Assembly: GCA_035547055.1 (NCBI GenBank)
Contig: DASZVN010000213.1
Span: 1-22,669, forward strand
Length of the DNA: 22,669 nucleotides
From: DASZVN01 sp035547055
GTDB lineage: Bacteria > Pseudomonadota > Alphaproteobacteria > Rhizobiales > Methylopilaceae
Reading direction: 5' to 3'
Shown: one piece after another, positions 13,728 through 22,011 of the stretch
How the letters are laid out: each line of letters starts with the position of its first letter
How positions within the stretch are numbered: the stretch's first letter is position 1
Translations under genes and position numbers: made by a program
Notes under the pieces: model-generated
What the model saw: the letters and a program-made list of their open reading frames with translations, nothing else
The model's database searches: none
Told to the model about the DNA's origin: nothing

Positions 13728-15011
13728 TCATCCCGCCTGGTGCAGCGGCCGCCGCGGCAACGCCGGGCTCGCCTGCGCGCGGGTCTCGGGCAGGAGGCTC
13801 AGGATCACCAGGAGCCCGACCGCCGCGATCGCCGCGAGGCCGAGGAAGGCCCAGTCGTCGCCGTAGCGGTCGCCGATGAAGCCGGCGAGCGAGGTCGAGA
13901 TCGAGGCGCCGACGCCCATCGCGCTGCCGACGATGCCCTGGGCGAGGTTGAAGCGCCCGCTGCCGCGGGTGGCGTCGGCGACGATGAGCGGCACCAGCAC
14001 GCCGAGCACCGCCCCCGCGATGCCGTCGAGCACCTGGGTCGTGACCAGGAGATAGGGGTTCGTCACCAGCGCGAAGGCGAGGCCGCGCAGCGGCAGCACG
14101 AGGAACCCGGCGAGGAGGAGCGGCCGCCGCCCCCACCGCTCGGCCCAGCGCCCGACCGTCGGCGAGAACGCCGCCACCACGATCTGCGGCACCACGATGC
14201 AGGCGGCGACGAGGAGCGTGGCCCACCGCTCCGAGCGCATCGTCAGCGTGCTCGCCATCAGCGGCAGCATCGCCGCGTTGGCGAGGTGGAACAGCGCCAG
14301 TCCCGCCGCCAGCACCAGGAGCGCGCGGCTCCGCAGCAGGCGGAGCGCCGCCGCCAAGCGGAACGGCTGGTGGGCCGCGCCGCCGCCATGGGCCCGGACC
14401 GGGTCGATCTCGCGGCCACGGATATAGGCGAGCGACAGCAGTGCCGGCAGGCCGAGCAGCGCGGTCAGGAAGAACAGGGCCTGATTCGACACGAGGTAGC
14501 CCGCCGCCCCCATGCCGGCGGCGGCGACCGCATTGCCGATCGAGGCGAAGCGGGCATTGCGGCCGAAGCGCTCGCCGGCATGGGCATAGCCGACCAGGCC
14601 GAGGCTGATCGCGGCGATCGCCGGGCCCAGGAGGCAGCTCGCCCCGGCGTGGATGATCTGGGCGGCGAACACCGACAGCAGCGCCGGCGACAGGCCGATG
14701 ATGAGCGCGCTCAGGCTGATCGCCGCGACCGCGCCGGCCGCGAGCGCCCGGACCGAGCCGACCGCATCCACCAGCGCCCCGCCGGGGATCTGGCCGGCAA
14801 GCGACACCAGGCCGGTCACGGTGAGGAGCAGCCCGATATTGGTCTGGGTCCAGGCGTGGGTAGTGAGGTAGACGGCGATGAACGGGCCGAACCCGGACTG
14901 GACATCGGCGACGAAGAAGGTGACGGCGTCGAGCCCGTGGACGCTCCGCCGCGACGGGCCGTCCGGCTGCACCGCCGCCGGCTCGGGCGGCGGCGGGCTC
15001 GGCGGCAGCAC
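13728..15011 (-). CDS. Major facilitator superfamily transporter
   Basis: The 427-residue inner-membrane protein is hydrophobic throughout, with about twelve predicted helices after a Pro-rich cytoplasmic tail of about 25 residues. The loop between the second and third helices has an MFS-like 'GALVDAVGSVRAL' (motif A position), and its counterpart in the second half is 'GRWAERWGRRPLL'. A longer central loop near 'REIDPVRAHGGGAAHQ' separates the two halves. The cargo cannot be predicted. The overall pattern ('DVQSGFGPFIAVYL' in helix 1) is that of a proteobacterial drug/metabolite exporter-like group. The start is uncertain: the assigned codon is GTG at 15009-15011 without an obvious ribosome-binding site, and a second GTG lies at 14972. 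The gene ends 64 bases upstream of the PPOX-like gene and follows the PRC-barrel gene by 67 bases on the same strand. Confidence 0.9.
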   Translation of the reverse strand: MLPPSPPPPEPAAVQPDGPSRRSVHGLDAVTFFVADVQSGFGPFIAVYLTTHAWTQTNIGLLLTVTGLVSLAGQIPGGALVDAVGSVRALAAGAVAAISLSALIIGLSPALLSVFAAQIIHAGASCLLGPAIAAISLGLVGYAHAGERFGRNARFASIGNAVAAAGMGAAGYLVSNQALFFLTALLGLPALLSLAYIRGREIDPVRAHGGGAAHQPFRLAAALRLLRSRALLVLAAGLALFHLANAAMLPLMASTLTMRSERWATLLVAACIVVPQIVVAAFSPTVGRWAERWGRRPLLLAGFLVLPLRGLAFALVTNPYLLVTTQVLDGIAGAVLGVLVPLIVADATRGSGRFNLAQGIVGSAMGVGASISTSLAGFIGDRYGDDWAFLGLAAIAAVGLLVILSLLPETRAQASPALPRRPLHQAG

Positions 15012-15078
15012 CGCCGCGGGCTCGACGCGGCCGCGGCGGCCGGTCCCGTGCCGCGGACGCCGTACGGGAACGGCCAGC

Positions 15079-15723
15079 CTACTTCTCCGGTTGCGATGGC
15101 GTCGTGGGCGGCTTCGTCGGTGCCGGGGCCGCCGGCCCGGCCGGCGACGGCGCGGACGCCGGCGGCGTCTCGGCCGCGGCGGCGGGCTTCTCGGCCGGGG
15201 CGGTTGCCGCCGGCTTCTCGGGGGCCGGCGGCGGCGGGGCGCCCAGCACCACCAGCGGTTGGCCCGCCTTGTAGGTCGGGGCGAGCCGGATCTGGTTCTT
15301 GGTCAGGGTGCAGGTGATCTTGTCGTCCTTGCCGTCGGCGGCGAAGTGCAGGGCGCGCCAGTCGACCGCGACCTGGCGGCTGCCGACCCCGAGGAAGCCG
15401 CCGAAATCGATCAGCGCGGCGCGGACCTGGCCCTGGCCGCTGACGAACATGTTCACGATCGGGCCCATGTCCTCGCCGGTCGGGCTCGATATCTGGCGGC
15501 CGATGATGGTCTCGACCGTGCGGTCGTCGACCACCGCCGCCGGAATGCCCTCGGCGGGATTGGGCGCAGGCTTCGCGGCAGGCTTCGCCGGTGCGGGCGC
15601 AGGCTTGGCCGGCGGCGCGGCCGGCGCGGTCGGCGTCTGCGACGGGGTCGTCTGCGCCGCGGCGGCGGTGCTCGCCGCCGCCGCGACCATTGCCGCCATC
15701 ACGATTCGGAGCCTCGTTGCCAT
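15079..15723 (-). CDS. Secreted PRC-barrel domain protein with Pro/Ala-rich flanks
   Basis: The 214-residue protein starts with a signal peptide (1-23, cleavage near AAAAQ). A Pro/Ala/Lys-rich linker covers about 24-58. A PRC-barrel-like domain spans about 68-150 (ETIIGRQISSPTGEDMGPIVNM, then a strand RAALIDFGGFLGVG, then QVAVDWRAL). A long Pro/Ala tail runs from about 161 to the end and could cross the periplasm or contact peptidoglycan. PRC-barrel proteins occur in photosynthetic reaction centre H subunits, RimM and many stress-linked envelope proteins. This one matches the envelope type. The ATG at 15721-15723 gives a clean signal peptide and follows GGGGGCGAGG. The longer frame adds only low-complexity residues. 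It diverges from the glycosidase gene across a 214-base region that holds no promoter I can call with confidence. Confidence 0.88.
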   Translation of the reverse strand: MATRLRIVMAAMVAAAASTAAAAQTTPSQTPTAPAAPPAKPAPAPAKPAAKPAPNPAEGIPAAVVDDRTVETIIGRQISSPTGEDMGPIVNMFVSGQGQVRAALIDFGGFLGVGSRQVAVDWRALHFAADGKDDKITCTLTKNQIRLAPTYKAGQPLVVLGAPPPPAPEKPAATAPAEKPAAAAETPPASAPSPAGPAAPAPTKPPTTPSQPEK

Positions 15724-15937
15724 CCTCGCCCCCTTTCTGCGCCCGGGATTTGCGCGCGTGCGTGGCCGGCAGTCGGCGCCGATCTGCTCCCGCCCGTCAA
15801 ATCCGGTCCGCCGCCGCCCGGACCGGAGCGCCCGCCGGCCTGCCATGTTAAGGCCATGCTCTCACCCGAATGGGCCTCGACTTGGGCGGGCGAGACCGCG
15901 ACTCGCCGAATCGACAGAGCGGGCGGACAAGCGCAGG

Positions 15938-18127
15938 ATGGACGCCACGAAACCAATGCCTCTTCCGCCGCAGAGCGGCCCCGACCGGCCGGAGCCGGCG
16001 AGCGCCGAGCCGCTGTCGCTGGTCGAGCGGGCGGTGCGGACGCTCAAGCACGGCGACGCGTTCGCCGTGCTCGACAGTCACGGCGACGCCGGCATCGTGC
16101 CCGGCACGCCGGAAGGGCTGTTCTTCCGCGACACCCGCTACCTATCGCGTTTCGAGCTCCTGATCCAGGGCAAGCGGCCGCAGCTCCTGAGCTCGGTCCT
16201 CCAGGACGACAACGCCGCCCTGGTGGTCGACCTCACCAATGGCGAGGTCGACCCGGAGAACCGCTTCGGCCTGCCGAGCAACGTGATCGCGCTCGACCGC
16301 ACCAAGTTCATATGGAACGACGCCTGCTTCGAGCGCATCGCCTTCCACAATTTCGACACCCGCGCCCGGAGCTTCCATCTCGGCATCCGCTTCGATGCCG
16401 ACTTCCGCGACCTGTTCGAGGTGCGCGGCACGCCGCGGGCGCGGCGCGGACGCCGCAGCCAGCGCGTGGTCGGCCCCGACGCGGTCGAGTTCGTCTATGG
16501 CGGCCTCGACGGCACCACCCGCACGACCCGCCTGACCTTCTCGCCGGCGCCGGCCCGGCTCGCCCTGGGCGAGGCCGAGTTCGTGGTCGCGCTCGAGCCG
16601 GGCGGCCGCGGCGCGATCTTCGTCACGGCCGACTTCTCCGACGGCCAGCGCACCTCGCGCCCGAACTTTCTCACCGCCTACCGCGAGAAGCGGCGCGACA
16701 TGCGCGCCAAGACCGCCGGCATCGCCACCGTCGCGAGCTCGAACGATCTCTTCAACGAGGTCTGCGTCCGCGCCACCACCGACCTCTACACGCTGATGAC
16801 GCGCACGCCCTACGGGCTCTACCCCTATGCCGGCATCCCGTGGTTCAGCACCGTGTTCGGCCGCGACGGGCTGATCACCGCGATGCTGCTCTTGTGGGTC
16901 GACCCGACGATCGCCCGCGGCGTGCTCGACTTCCTCGCCGCGACCCAGGCGACCGAGCGCGACGAGGCCGCCGACGCCGAGCCCGGCAAGATCCTGCACG
17001 AGCGCCGGCTCGGCGAGATGGCCGCGCTCGGCGAGGTGCCGTTCCGCCGCTACTACGGCACGATCGACGCGACGCCGCTCTTCGTCATGCTGGCGGGCAT
17101 GTACTTGCAGCGCACCGGCGACAAGGCGGCGATCGCGGCGCTGTGGCCCCACGTCGAGGCGGCGCTGCGCTGGTGCGACGAATTCGGCGACCGCGACGGC
17201 GACGGCTTCGTCGAGTATTTCCGCGAGAACGCCAACGGCCTCGTGAACCAGGGCTGGAAGGACAGCCACGATTCGATCTTCCATGCCGACGGCTCGGACG
17301 CGCGCGGGCCGATCGCGCTGGTCGAGGTCCAGGCCTATGTCTTCGCCGCCAAGCGCCACGCCGCCCACCTCGCCGAGGTGCTGGGCCACCACCGCCGCGC
17401 CGACGTGCTGCGCGCCGAGGCCGAGGTGCTGCGGCGCCGCTTCGAGGACGCGTTCTGGTGCGAGGATCTCGGCATCTACGCGCTCGCGCTCGACGGCGCC
17501 AAGCGGCCGTGCCGGGTGCGCACCAGCAACGCCGGCCACGCCCTCTTCGCCGGCATCGCCGCGCCGGCGCGCGCGCGCCGCGTGGCCGAGGCGCTGATGG
17601 GCCAGGAAGCCTTCAGCGGCTGGGGCATCCGCACGCTCGCGAGCGACGAGGCGCGCTTCAACCCGATGTCCTACCACAACGGCTCGGTCTGGCCGCACGA
17701 CAACGCCTTGATCGCGCTGGGCTTCGCCCGCTACGGCTTCAAGGACAAGGCGACGGCGGTGTTCGAGGCGATGTTCGAGGCCGCGACCTACCAGGAATCG
17801 CGCCGCCTGCCCGAGCTGTTCTGCGGCTTCCTGCGCCACCGCCGGCGCGGGCCGACCGCCTATCCGGTGGCCTGCTCGCCGCAGGCCTGGGCGGCGGCGA
17901 CGCCGTTCGCCTTCCTCGCCGCTTCGGCCGGGCTCGACATCGACCACGCGGCCAACGAGATCCGCTTCATCCAGCCCGAGCTGCCGGACTTCCTCGACGA
18001 GGTGACGCTGCGCGGCATCCGGCTCGGGGGCGCCCAGATCACGCTGCAGATGCGCCGTCACGGCGCCGACGTGACGATGGCCCTGCTCCACCGCGAGGGC
18101 GACGTGAACCTGGTGATGTCGAAATAG
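15938..18127 (+). CDS. Amylo-alpha-1,6-glucosidase / glycogen-debranching-type glycoside hydrolase
   Basis: The 729-residue protein has two parts. The first, at about 30-240, is a beta-rich N-terminal domain of the GDE N-terminal type, containing 'GLFFRDTRYLSRFELLI' (60-76). The second, at about 265-720, is a C-terminal (alpha/alpha)6 barrel. Barrel landmarks are WFSTVFGRDGLITA (302-315), GWKDSHDS (439-446) and NGSVWPHDN (581-589), which line the active-site cleft in amylo-1,6-glucosidase-like enzymes. Members release glucose from alpha-1,6 branch stubs or act on other alpha-glucans, and the exact substrate is uncertain. I found no signal peptide, so it is probably cytosolic. The ATG at 15938 has a weak ribosome-binding site but fits the conserved start. 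No glycogen or trehalose gene is adjacent. It converges with recN. Confidence 0.9.
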   Translation: MDATKPMPLPPQSGPDRPEPASAEPLSLVERAVRTLKHGDAFAVLDSHGDAGIVPGTPEGLFFRDTRYLSRFELLIQGKRPQLLSSVLQDDNAALVVDLTNGEVDPENRFGLPSNVIALDRTKFIWNDACFERIAFHNFDTRARSFHLGIRFDADFRDLFEVRGTPRARRGRRSQRVVGPDAVEFVYGGLDGTTRTTRLTFSPAPARLALGEAEFVVALEPGGRGAIFVTADFSDGQRTSRPNFLTAYREKRRDMRAKTAGIATVASSNDLFNEVCVRATTDLYTLMTRTPYGLYPYAGIPWFSTVFGRDGLITAMLLLWVDPTIARGVLDFLAATQATERDEAADAEPGKILHERRLGEMAALGEVPFRRYYGTIDATPLFVMLAGMYLQRTGDKAAIAALWPHVEAALRWCDEFGDRDGDGFVEYFRENANGLVNQGWKDSHDSIFHADGSDARGPIALVEVQAYVFAAKRHAAHLAEVLGHHRRADVLRAEAEVLRRRFEDAFWCEDLGIYALALDGAKRPCRVRTSNAGHALFAGIAAPARARRVAEALMGQEAFSGWGIRTLASDEARFNPMSYHNGSVWPHDNALIALGFARYGFKDKATAVFEAMFEAATYQESRRLPELFCGFLRHRRRGPTAYPVACSPQAWAAATPFAFLAASAGLDIDHAANEIRFIQPELPDFLDEVTLRGIRLGGAQITLQMRRHGADVTMALLHREGDVNLVMSK

Positions 18128-18140
18128 GCCTGGGCCGCCG

Positions 18141-18260
18141 CTCCCGCTTGCGGGGAGGATCGGCGTGAGGGCCTTTCAGGAGGTCCTCGTTCCCGAACAT
18201 CCCCTCACCCGGTCGCCGCTCACGCGGCGACTCGACCTCTTCCGCGAGCGAGAGAGGTAA
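18141..18260. repeat. Multi-stem palindromic repeat between the glycosidase gene and recN
   Basis: CCCGC/GCGGG at 18143-18154 with a TT loop sits 15 bases after the glycosidase stop. GTGAGGG at 18165-18171 pairs with CCCTCAC at 18202-18208. GTCGCCGC/GCGGCGAC at 18212-18231 forms an 8-bp stem with a TCAC loop. CCTCT and AGAGG in the last 30 bases may form one more stem. The series resembles the 'CCCTCACCCGGTCGCC' dispersed repeat of alphaproteobacteria. It fills the 147-base gap between convergent genes and probably limits read-through. Confidence 0.65.
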
Positions 18261-18274
18261 GGGAGCGCCGGGCG

Positions 18275-19954
18275 CTACGCCGCGCCCTGGAGCAGGCGGC
18301 GGGCGGCGGCGCGGGCTTCGGCGGTGATCTCGGCGCCCGCCAGCATGCGGGCGATCTCCTCGCGCCGGGCCGCCTTGCCGAGCGGGCTGACCCGGGTCGC
18401 GACGCGCTCCTCGCCGCCGATGCCTTCCTTGACGATGAGGAGGTGATTGGCGGCACGGGCCGCGACCTGCGGCGCATGGGTCACCGCGAGCACCTGCACC
18501 TTCGCGCCGAGCCGTGCGAGGCGGGCGCCGATGGCGTCCGCGACCGCGCCGCCGACCCCGGTGTCGACCTCGTCGAAGACCAGGGTCGGGGCCGAGCCGC
18601 GGTCGGCCAGCGCCACCTTCAGCGCCAGGAGGAAGCGCGCGAGCTCGCCGCCCGAGGCGATCTTCATCAGCGGGCCCGGACGGGTGCCGGGATTGGTCTG
18701 GACCTCGAAGCGGACGCGGTCGATGCCGTCCGGGCCGGGCGCCGCGGGATCGCTCTCGACCGGCACCAGGAAGCGCGCGCGTTCGAGCTTGAGGTCGGGC
18801 AGCTCGGCGGCGATCGCCCGCTCCAGCGCCCGTGCCGCCTTCACCCGCGCCGCCGACAGGCGCGCCGCCGCCGCGCGATAGGCGGCCTCGGCCGCCTCGG
18901 CCTCGGCGGCCAGCGCGGCGAGGCGCCCCTCGCCGGCGTCGATCGCAGCGAGATCGGCGGCGAAGCGCTCGGCCAGGGCCGGCAGGGCGTCGACCGCGAC
19001 GTTGAACTTGCGGCCGGCGGCGCGCAACGCGAACAGGCGCTCCTCGGCCCGCTCCAGCTCGCGCGGATCGAACGCGGCGGTGCGGAGCGCGCGTTCCAGA
19101 TGGTCGCGGCCCTCGGCGAGCGCGTTCAGCGCCGCGTCGAGCGCGGCGACCGCCGGCGCCACCAGCTCGGGCACCTGGGCGGCGCGGCGCTCGAGCCGGC
19201 GGATCGCGGCCGCGAGCCCCGGCACCGGCGAGGACGAGCCGGCGATCGCCGCGTGGGCCTCGCCGAGGTCGCCCGCGACCTTCTCGGCATTGATCATCGC
19301 CTGCCGCCGCTCGGCGAGCCGCTCCTCCTCGCCGAGTTCCGGCGCGAGCAGCGCGAGCTCGTCCGCGGCGTGGCGCAGGAAATCGATGTCGGCGCGCGCC
19401 CGGGCCGCGGCCGCACGCTCCGCGTCGAGGCGCTCGGCGGCGCCGCGCCACGCCTGCCAGCGTACCGACACCTGGGCGACGTCGAGACCGCCGAAGGCAT
19501 CGAGCAGCGCCCGGTGGACCGCCGGATCGACCAGCGCCCGCTCGTCGTGCTGGCCGTGGATCTCGACCAAAGCGCGGCCCAGCGCGCGCAGCACCTGGGC
19601 CCCGACCGGCTGGTCGTTGACGAAGGCGCGGGTGCGGCCGTCGGCGAGCTGGATGCGGCGGAGGATCAGCGCGCCGTCGCCGCCGTCCTCATCCGCGGCG
19701 ATGCCGCTGTCGGCGAGGATCTGCCAGGCCGGATGGTCCGGCGGCACTTCGAACGCCGCGGTGACCTGGCCCTGGGCGGCGCCGGCCCGGACCAGCGCAG
19801 CATCGCCGCGGCTCCCGAGCGCGAGCGCGAGCGCGTCGAGCAGGATGGACTTGCCGGCGCCGGTTTCGCCGGTCAGGACGGTGAGGCCGGGCGCGGCCTG
19901 AATTTCGAGGCGATCGACCAGGACGATGTCGCGAATGGCGAGCGTCGCCAGCAT
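18275..19954 (-). CDS. recN: DNA repair ATPase RecN (SMC-like)
   Basis: RecN is an SMC-like ATPase that acts in double-strand-break repair with RecA. The 559-residue protein has the Walker A loop GETGAGKS at 29-36, the ABC-type signature SGGELARF starting at 434 and Walker B TLVFDEVD at 457-464. A further D-loop 'TGVGG' and switch histidine (VTHAPQ) follow. The long Ala/Glu/Arg-rich middle (about 150-390) is the coiled coil and hinge-like region. It starts seven bases after the bamD stop, and its Shine-Dalgarno GAGG overlaps that stop codon, which suggests translational coupling. In most alphaproteobacteria bamD-recN is followed by ligA. Here it is followed by a convergent glycosidase gene instead. 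Length is normal for the order. Confidence 0.97.
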   Translation of the reverse strand: MLATLAIRDIVLVDRLEIQAAPGLTVLTGETGAGKSILLDALALALGSRGDAALVRAGAAQGQVTAAFEVPPDHPAWQILADSGIAADEDGGDGALILRRIQLADGRTRAFVNDQPVGAQVLRALGRALVEIHGQHDERALVDPAVHRALLDAFGGLDVAQVSVRWQAWRGAAERLDAERAAAARARADIDFLRHAADELALLAPELGEEERLAERRQAMINAEKVAGDLGEAHAAIAGSSSPVPGLAAAIRRLERRAAQVPELVAPAVAALDAALNALAEGRDHLERALRTAAFDPRELERAEERLFALRAAGRKFNVAVDALPALAERFAADLAAIDAGEGRLAALAAEAEAAEAAYRAAAARLSAARVKAARALERAIAAELPDLKLERARFLVPVESDPAAPGPDGIDRVRFEVQTNPGTRPGPLMKIASGGELARFLLALKVALADRGSAPTLVFDEVDTGVGGAVADAIGARLARLGAKVQVLAVTHAPQVAARAANHLLIVKEGIGGEERVATRVSPLGKAARREEIARMLAGAEITAEARAAARRLLQGAA

Positions 19955-19961
19955 GGCGGCC

Positions 19962-20837
19962 TCATCCCATGCCGACGGCCTTGAACGCCTTGCTCATCCA
20001 CGACTCCGGGTGTTCCTCGGGCTTGAGACCGTGGCTGGTGACGAGGGCGTAGGTGTCCTTGTACCACTGGCTGGACGGGTAGTTGTGGCCGAGGATCGCC
20101 GCCGCGGTCTGGGCCTCCTCGACGATGCCCATGGCCATGTAGGCCTCCGCGACCCGGGCCAGCGCCTCCTCCACCTCGCGGGTGGTCTGGTACTGGGTGA
20201 TGACGGTGCGGAAGCGGTTGATCGCGCCGATATAGTCGCGCTTCTCGAGATAGTAGCGGCCGACCGCGAGCTCGTGGCCGGCGAGCTGGTCGCGCGCCAC
20301 CTGGATGCGGCGGTTGGCGGCGTCGGCGTAGTCGGTGTTGGGGTATTTGTTGACGACGTCCTGCAGCGCGGCCAGCGCCTTTTGGGTGTCGGCCTGGTCG
20401 CGCGTCACGTCCGGGATCTGGTTGTAGTAGGACATCGCCACCATGAACTCGACATAGGCGGCATCCGGACTCGCCGGGTGGATCGTCAGGTAGCGCTTGC
20501 CGGACTCGATGGCGTCGCTGTAGTCGCCCCGCGAATAGTGGATATAGGTGATCATCAGGACCGCCTTGGCGGCCTGCTCTGTATAGGGATGCTGGTTGTC
20601 GACCTCGTTGAACTTGTCGATCGCGTCCCTGTATTCCTTCTGCTGCAGGTGGTAGAGCGCCTCGTTGTAGAGCTGGTCGGCCGGCTCGTCGTTCTGGACG
20701 ACGGTCTTGTTGCCGCCGAACCAGCCCGAGACGGTGGTGCAGCCGCCGAGGCCGGCAGCGACCACGGCGACGGCCGCGAGCCGCGCCAGCGCGCGGGCGG
20801 AGAAAAGCGGCCGGACAGCGGAGAGGCGCGGCACCAT
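19962..20837 (-). CDS. bamD: Outer membrane protein assembly factor BamD (lipoprotein)
   Basis: BamD is the essential lipoprotein of the BAM complex that inserts beta-barrel proteins into the outer membrane. The 291-residue protein begins with a lipoprotein signal ending in the lipobox LGGC, with Cys33 as the lipidated residue. Five tetratricopeptide-like helical repeats follow, from about 50 to 260. The first is 'ADQLYNEALYHLQQKEYRDAI'. Then comes the conserved 'DVTRDQADTQKALAALQDVVNKYPNTDYADAA' region, then 'LAGHELAVGRYYLEKRDYIGAI'. These segments are diagnostic. The start at 20835-20837 follows AAGGA. The frame is open further upstream, but only over shadow sequence. lpxC is the usual upstream neighbour in this group and is absent. 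An OlsB-like acyltransferase gene ends 107 bases upstream. Confidence 0.96.
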   Translation of the reverse strand: MVPRLSAVRPLFSARALARLAAVAVVAAGLGGCTTVSGWFGGNKTVVQNDEPADQLYNEALYHLQQKEYRDAIDKFNEVDNQHPYTEQAAKAVLMITYIHYSRGDYSDAIESGKRYLTIHPASPDAAYVEFMVAMSYYNQIPDVTRDQADTQKALAALQDVVNKYPNTDYADAANRRIQVARDQLAGHELAVGRYYLEKRDYIGAINRFRTVITQYQTTREVEEALARVAEAYMAMGIVEEAQTAAAILGHNYPSSQWYKDTYALVTSHGLKPEEHPESWMSKAFKAVGMG

Positions 20838-20944
20838 CCCATCCTTCGAGTCGTGCAAGGGGCGCGGCCTTCTACAACAAATCCCGTGGCCGTTCCATGG
20901 CGGCCCCGAATTCAGGCAGACGGGAGTGCCGAAGCGCTCCGTGG

Positions 20945-21868
20945 TCAGGCGGCGTGACGGCTGGCGTCGGCACCGTAATAGGCAACGTAGCGCGGGTTTA
21001 TCGATTCGCGCAGCAGCACCATCATGATGTCGGTGGTGCCGAACTGGCGGTCGATCACCGCACCGTCGCAGACCGTGGCGCCGAGCCGCAGATAGCCCTT
21101 GACCAACGGCGGCAGCGCCCGCAGCGCCGCCTTCATGTCGATCGCTTCCCTGGGCAGTCGGTTCATCTCGACATAGCGGTCGGGCAGCGCCCGCGCCCGC
21201 CATTCCTCCGGCGAGCGGTGGAAATGGTGGAGATAGGACAGCGGCAGCGCCAGCCTGGCGGGGTCGGTGCCCTCGAAGCTGACGCAGCCGATCATCGCCG
21301 TGCGGTCGTGGGCGAGGACATAGACCCAGAGGCCATGCCAGAGCAGCTCGACCGTGCGCTTGTCGCGATAGCCGTCGCGGACGCAGGAGCGGCCGAGCTC
21401 GAGGAAGCGGCGCTCGGGGTGGCGCGCGAGGAGCGGCGCGATGTCATATTCGCGCGCGGTGTAGAAGCCGCCGTGGCGCGCCGCAACCTCCTGCCGGAGC
21501 AGGCGATAGGTGCCGACCACCGCGGCACGGCGGCGGCCGGGGCGGCCCTCGACGAGGTCGTTGTCGCGGACGACGAGGTGGTCGCAGATCGGGTCGAATG
21601 CGTCCACGTCGCGACGGGCGAGACGGGCGCGGGCGTCCGGCACCGCCGACATCTCGTCGTAGAACACGCGGTAGCGCAGGCGCTGCAGCGCGCGGATCTC
21701 GCCGGGCGTGCGCGCGATCGCGATGTCGAGGCTGCCGAGCCGGCCGAGCGGATCGGGCAGCGCCGCGGTGGCGCGGTCGCCCTCCGCCAGTGCCGCCGGG
21801 GCGGACGTCATGCCCGGCACCGGCCGGGTGCCGGCGCGGACGCGGTGAACGAGCGAAAGCGGGTTCAT
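20945..21868 (-). CDS. olsB: GNAT-type N-acyltransferase, probable ornithine-acyl-ACP acyltransferase (OlsB-like)
   Basis: The 307-residue protein matches the OlsB/hemolysin-like acyltransferase group. This group transfers a 3-hydroxyacyl chain from acyl carrier protein to the alpha-amino group of ornithine, the first step of ornithine-lipid synthesis. Diagnostic segments are 'LRYRVFYDEM' (64-73), 'VVGTYRLLRQ' (117-126), 'FLELGRSCVRDGYRDKRTVELLW' (155-177, the substrate region) and 'DRQFGTTDIMMVLL' (273-286). OlsA, the second enzyme, is not visible in this window. I chose the ATG at 21866-21868. A second ATG at 21811 would shorten the N-terminus by 19 residues, and neither has a strong ribosome-binding site. 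Related GNAT proteins with unknown amine acceptors exist, so ornithine is a likely rather than proven substrate. Confidence 0.78.
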   Translation of the reverse strand: MNPLSLVHRVRAGTRPVPGMTSAPAALAEGDRATAALPDPLGRLGSLDIAIARTPGEIRALQRLRYRVFYDEMSAVPDARARLARRDVDAFDPICDHLVVRDNDLVEGRPGRRRAAVVGTYRLLRQEVAARHGGFYTAREYDIAPLLARHPERRFLELGRSCVRDGYRDKRTVELLWHGLWVYVLAHDRTAMIGCVSFEGTDPARLALPLSYLHHFHRSPEEWRARALPDRYVEMNRLPREAIDMKAALRALPPLVKGYLRLGATVCDGAVIDRQFGTTDIMMVLLRESINPRYVAYYGADASRHAA

Positions 21869-21899
21869 CGCACTCGTCGGATGTCGGGCGGCCCCCTCG

Positions 21900-21924
21900 G
21901 GATGCGCGCATGGCCGGCGCATCC
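21900..21924 (-). promoter_or_regulatory. Leader hairpin upstream of the OlsB-like gene
   Basis: GGATGCGC at 21900-21907 and GCGCATCC at 21917-21924 are perfect reverse complements with a nine-base loop, ending 32 bases before the OlsB-like start. If the promoter at 21963-21991 is real, this hairpin falls in the 5' leader of the transcript. It could equally act as a terminator for the kinase gene just upstream, although no U-tract follows it. Confidence 0.4.
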
Positions 21925-21962
21925 GCGGCGCCGCCCGCCGGCACGACGCCGCGCGGCCAAAA

Positions 21963-21991
21963 GACATAACGGCTCGACACCCGTGTGACAA
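21963..21991 (-). promoter_or_regulatory. Candidate sigma70-type promoter for the OlsB-like gene
   Basis: Read on the minus strand, TTGTCA (21986-21991) resembles a -35 element with five of six consensus bases. After a 17-base spacer, TATGTC (21963-21968) resembles a -10 with three of six. The surrounding sequence is unusually AT-rich for the window. Transcription would start near 21956, giving a leader of about 88 bases that contains the 21900-21924 hairpin. The downstream distance to recN suggests bamD and recN may also be read from here. Confidence 0.42.
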
Positions 21992-22011
21992 TGCGGCCCA
22001 GGGGCCGCCGC

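Noticed and set aside
15011..15039. CCGCCGCGG/CCGCGGCGG inverted repeat at the MFS start
   Set aside because: The arms are made only of C and G in a region of near-pure CG repeats, so chance is likely. It also overlaps an uncertain start codon.
13728..15723. Operon of MFS transporter and PRC-barrel gene as a dedicated export system
   Set aside because: The two genes share a strand and lie 67 bases apart, but nothing in either sequence links their functions and no further partner is present.
16142..18091. 649-residue minus-strand frame opposite the glycosidase gene
   Set aside because: No signature and a composition typical of the antisense of GC-rich coding DNA. The plus-strand product has clear catalytic motifs.
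14878..18168. Open frame of 1096 residues on the plus strand across the PRC-barrel and glycosidase genes
   Set aside because: It reads as Arg/Pro/Ala low-complexity in a shifted frame of the real glycosidase gene, and it crosses a minus-strand gene.
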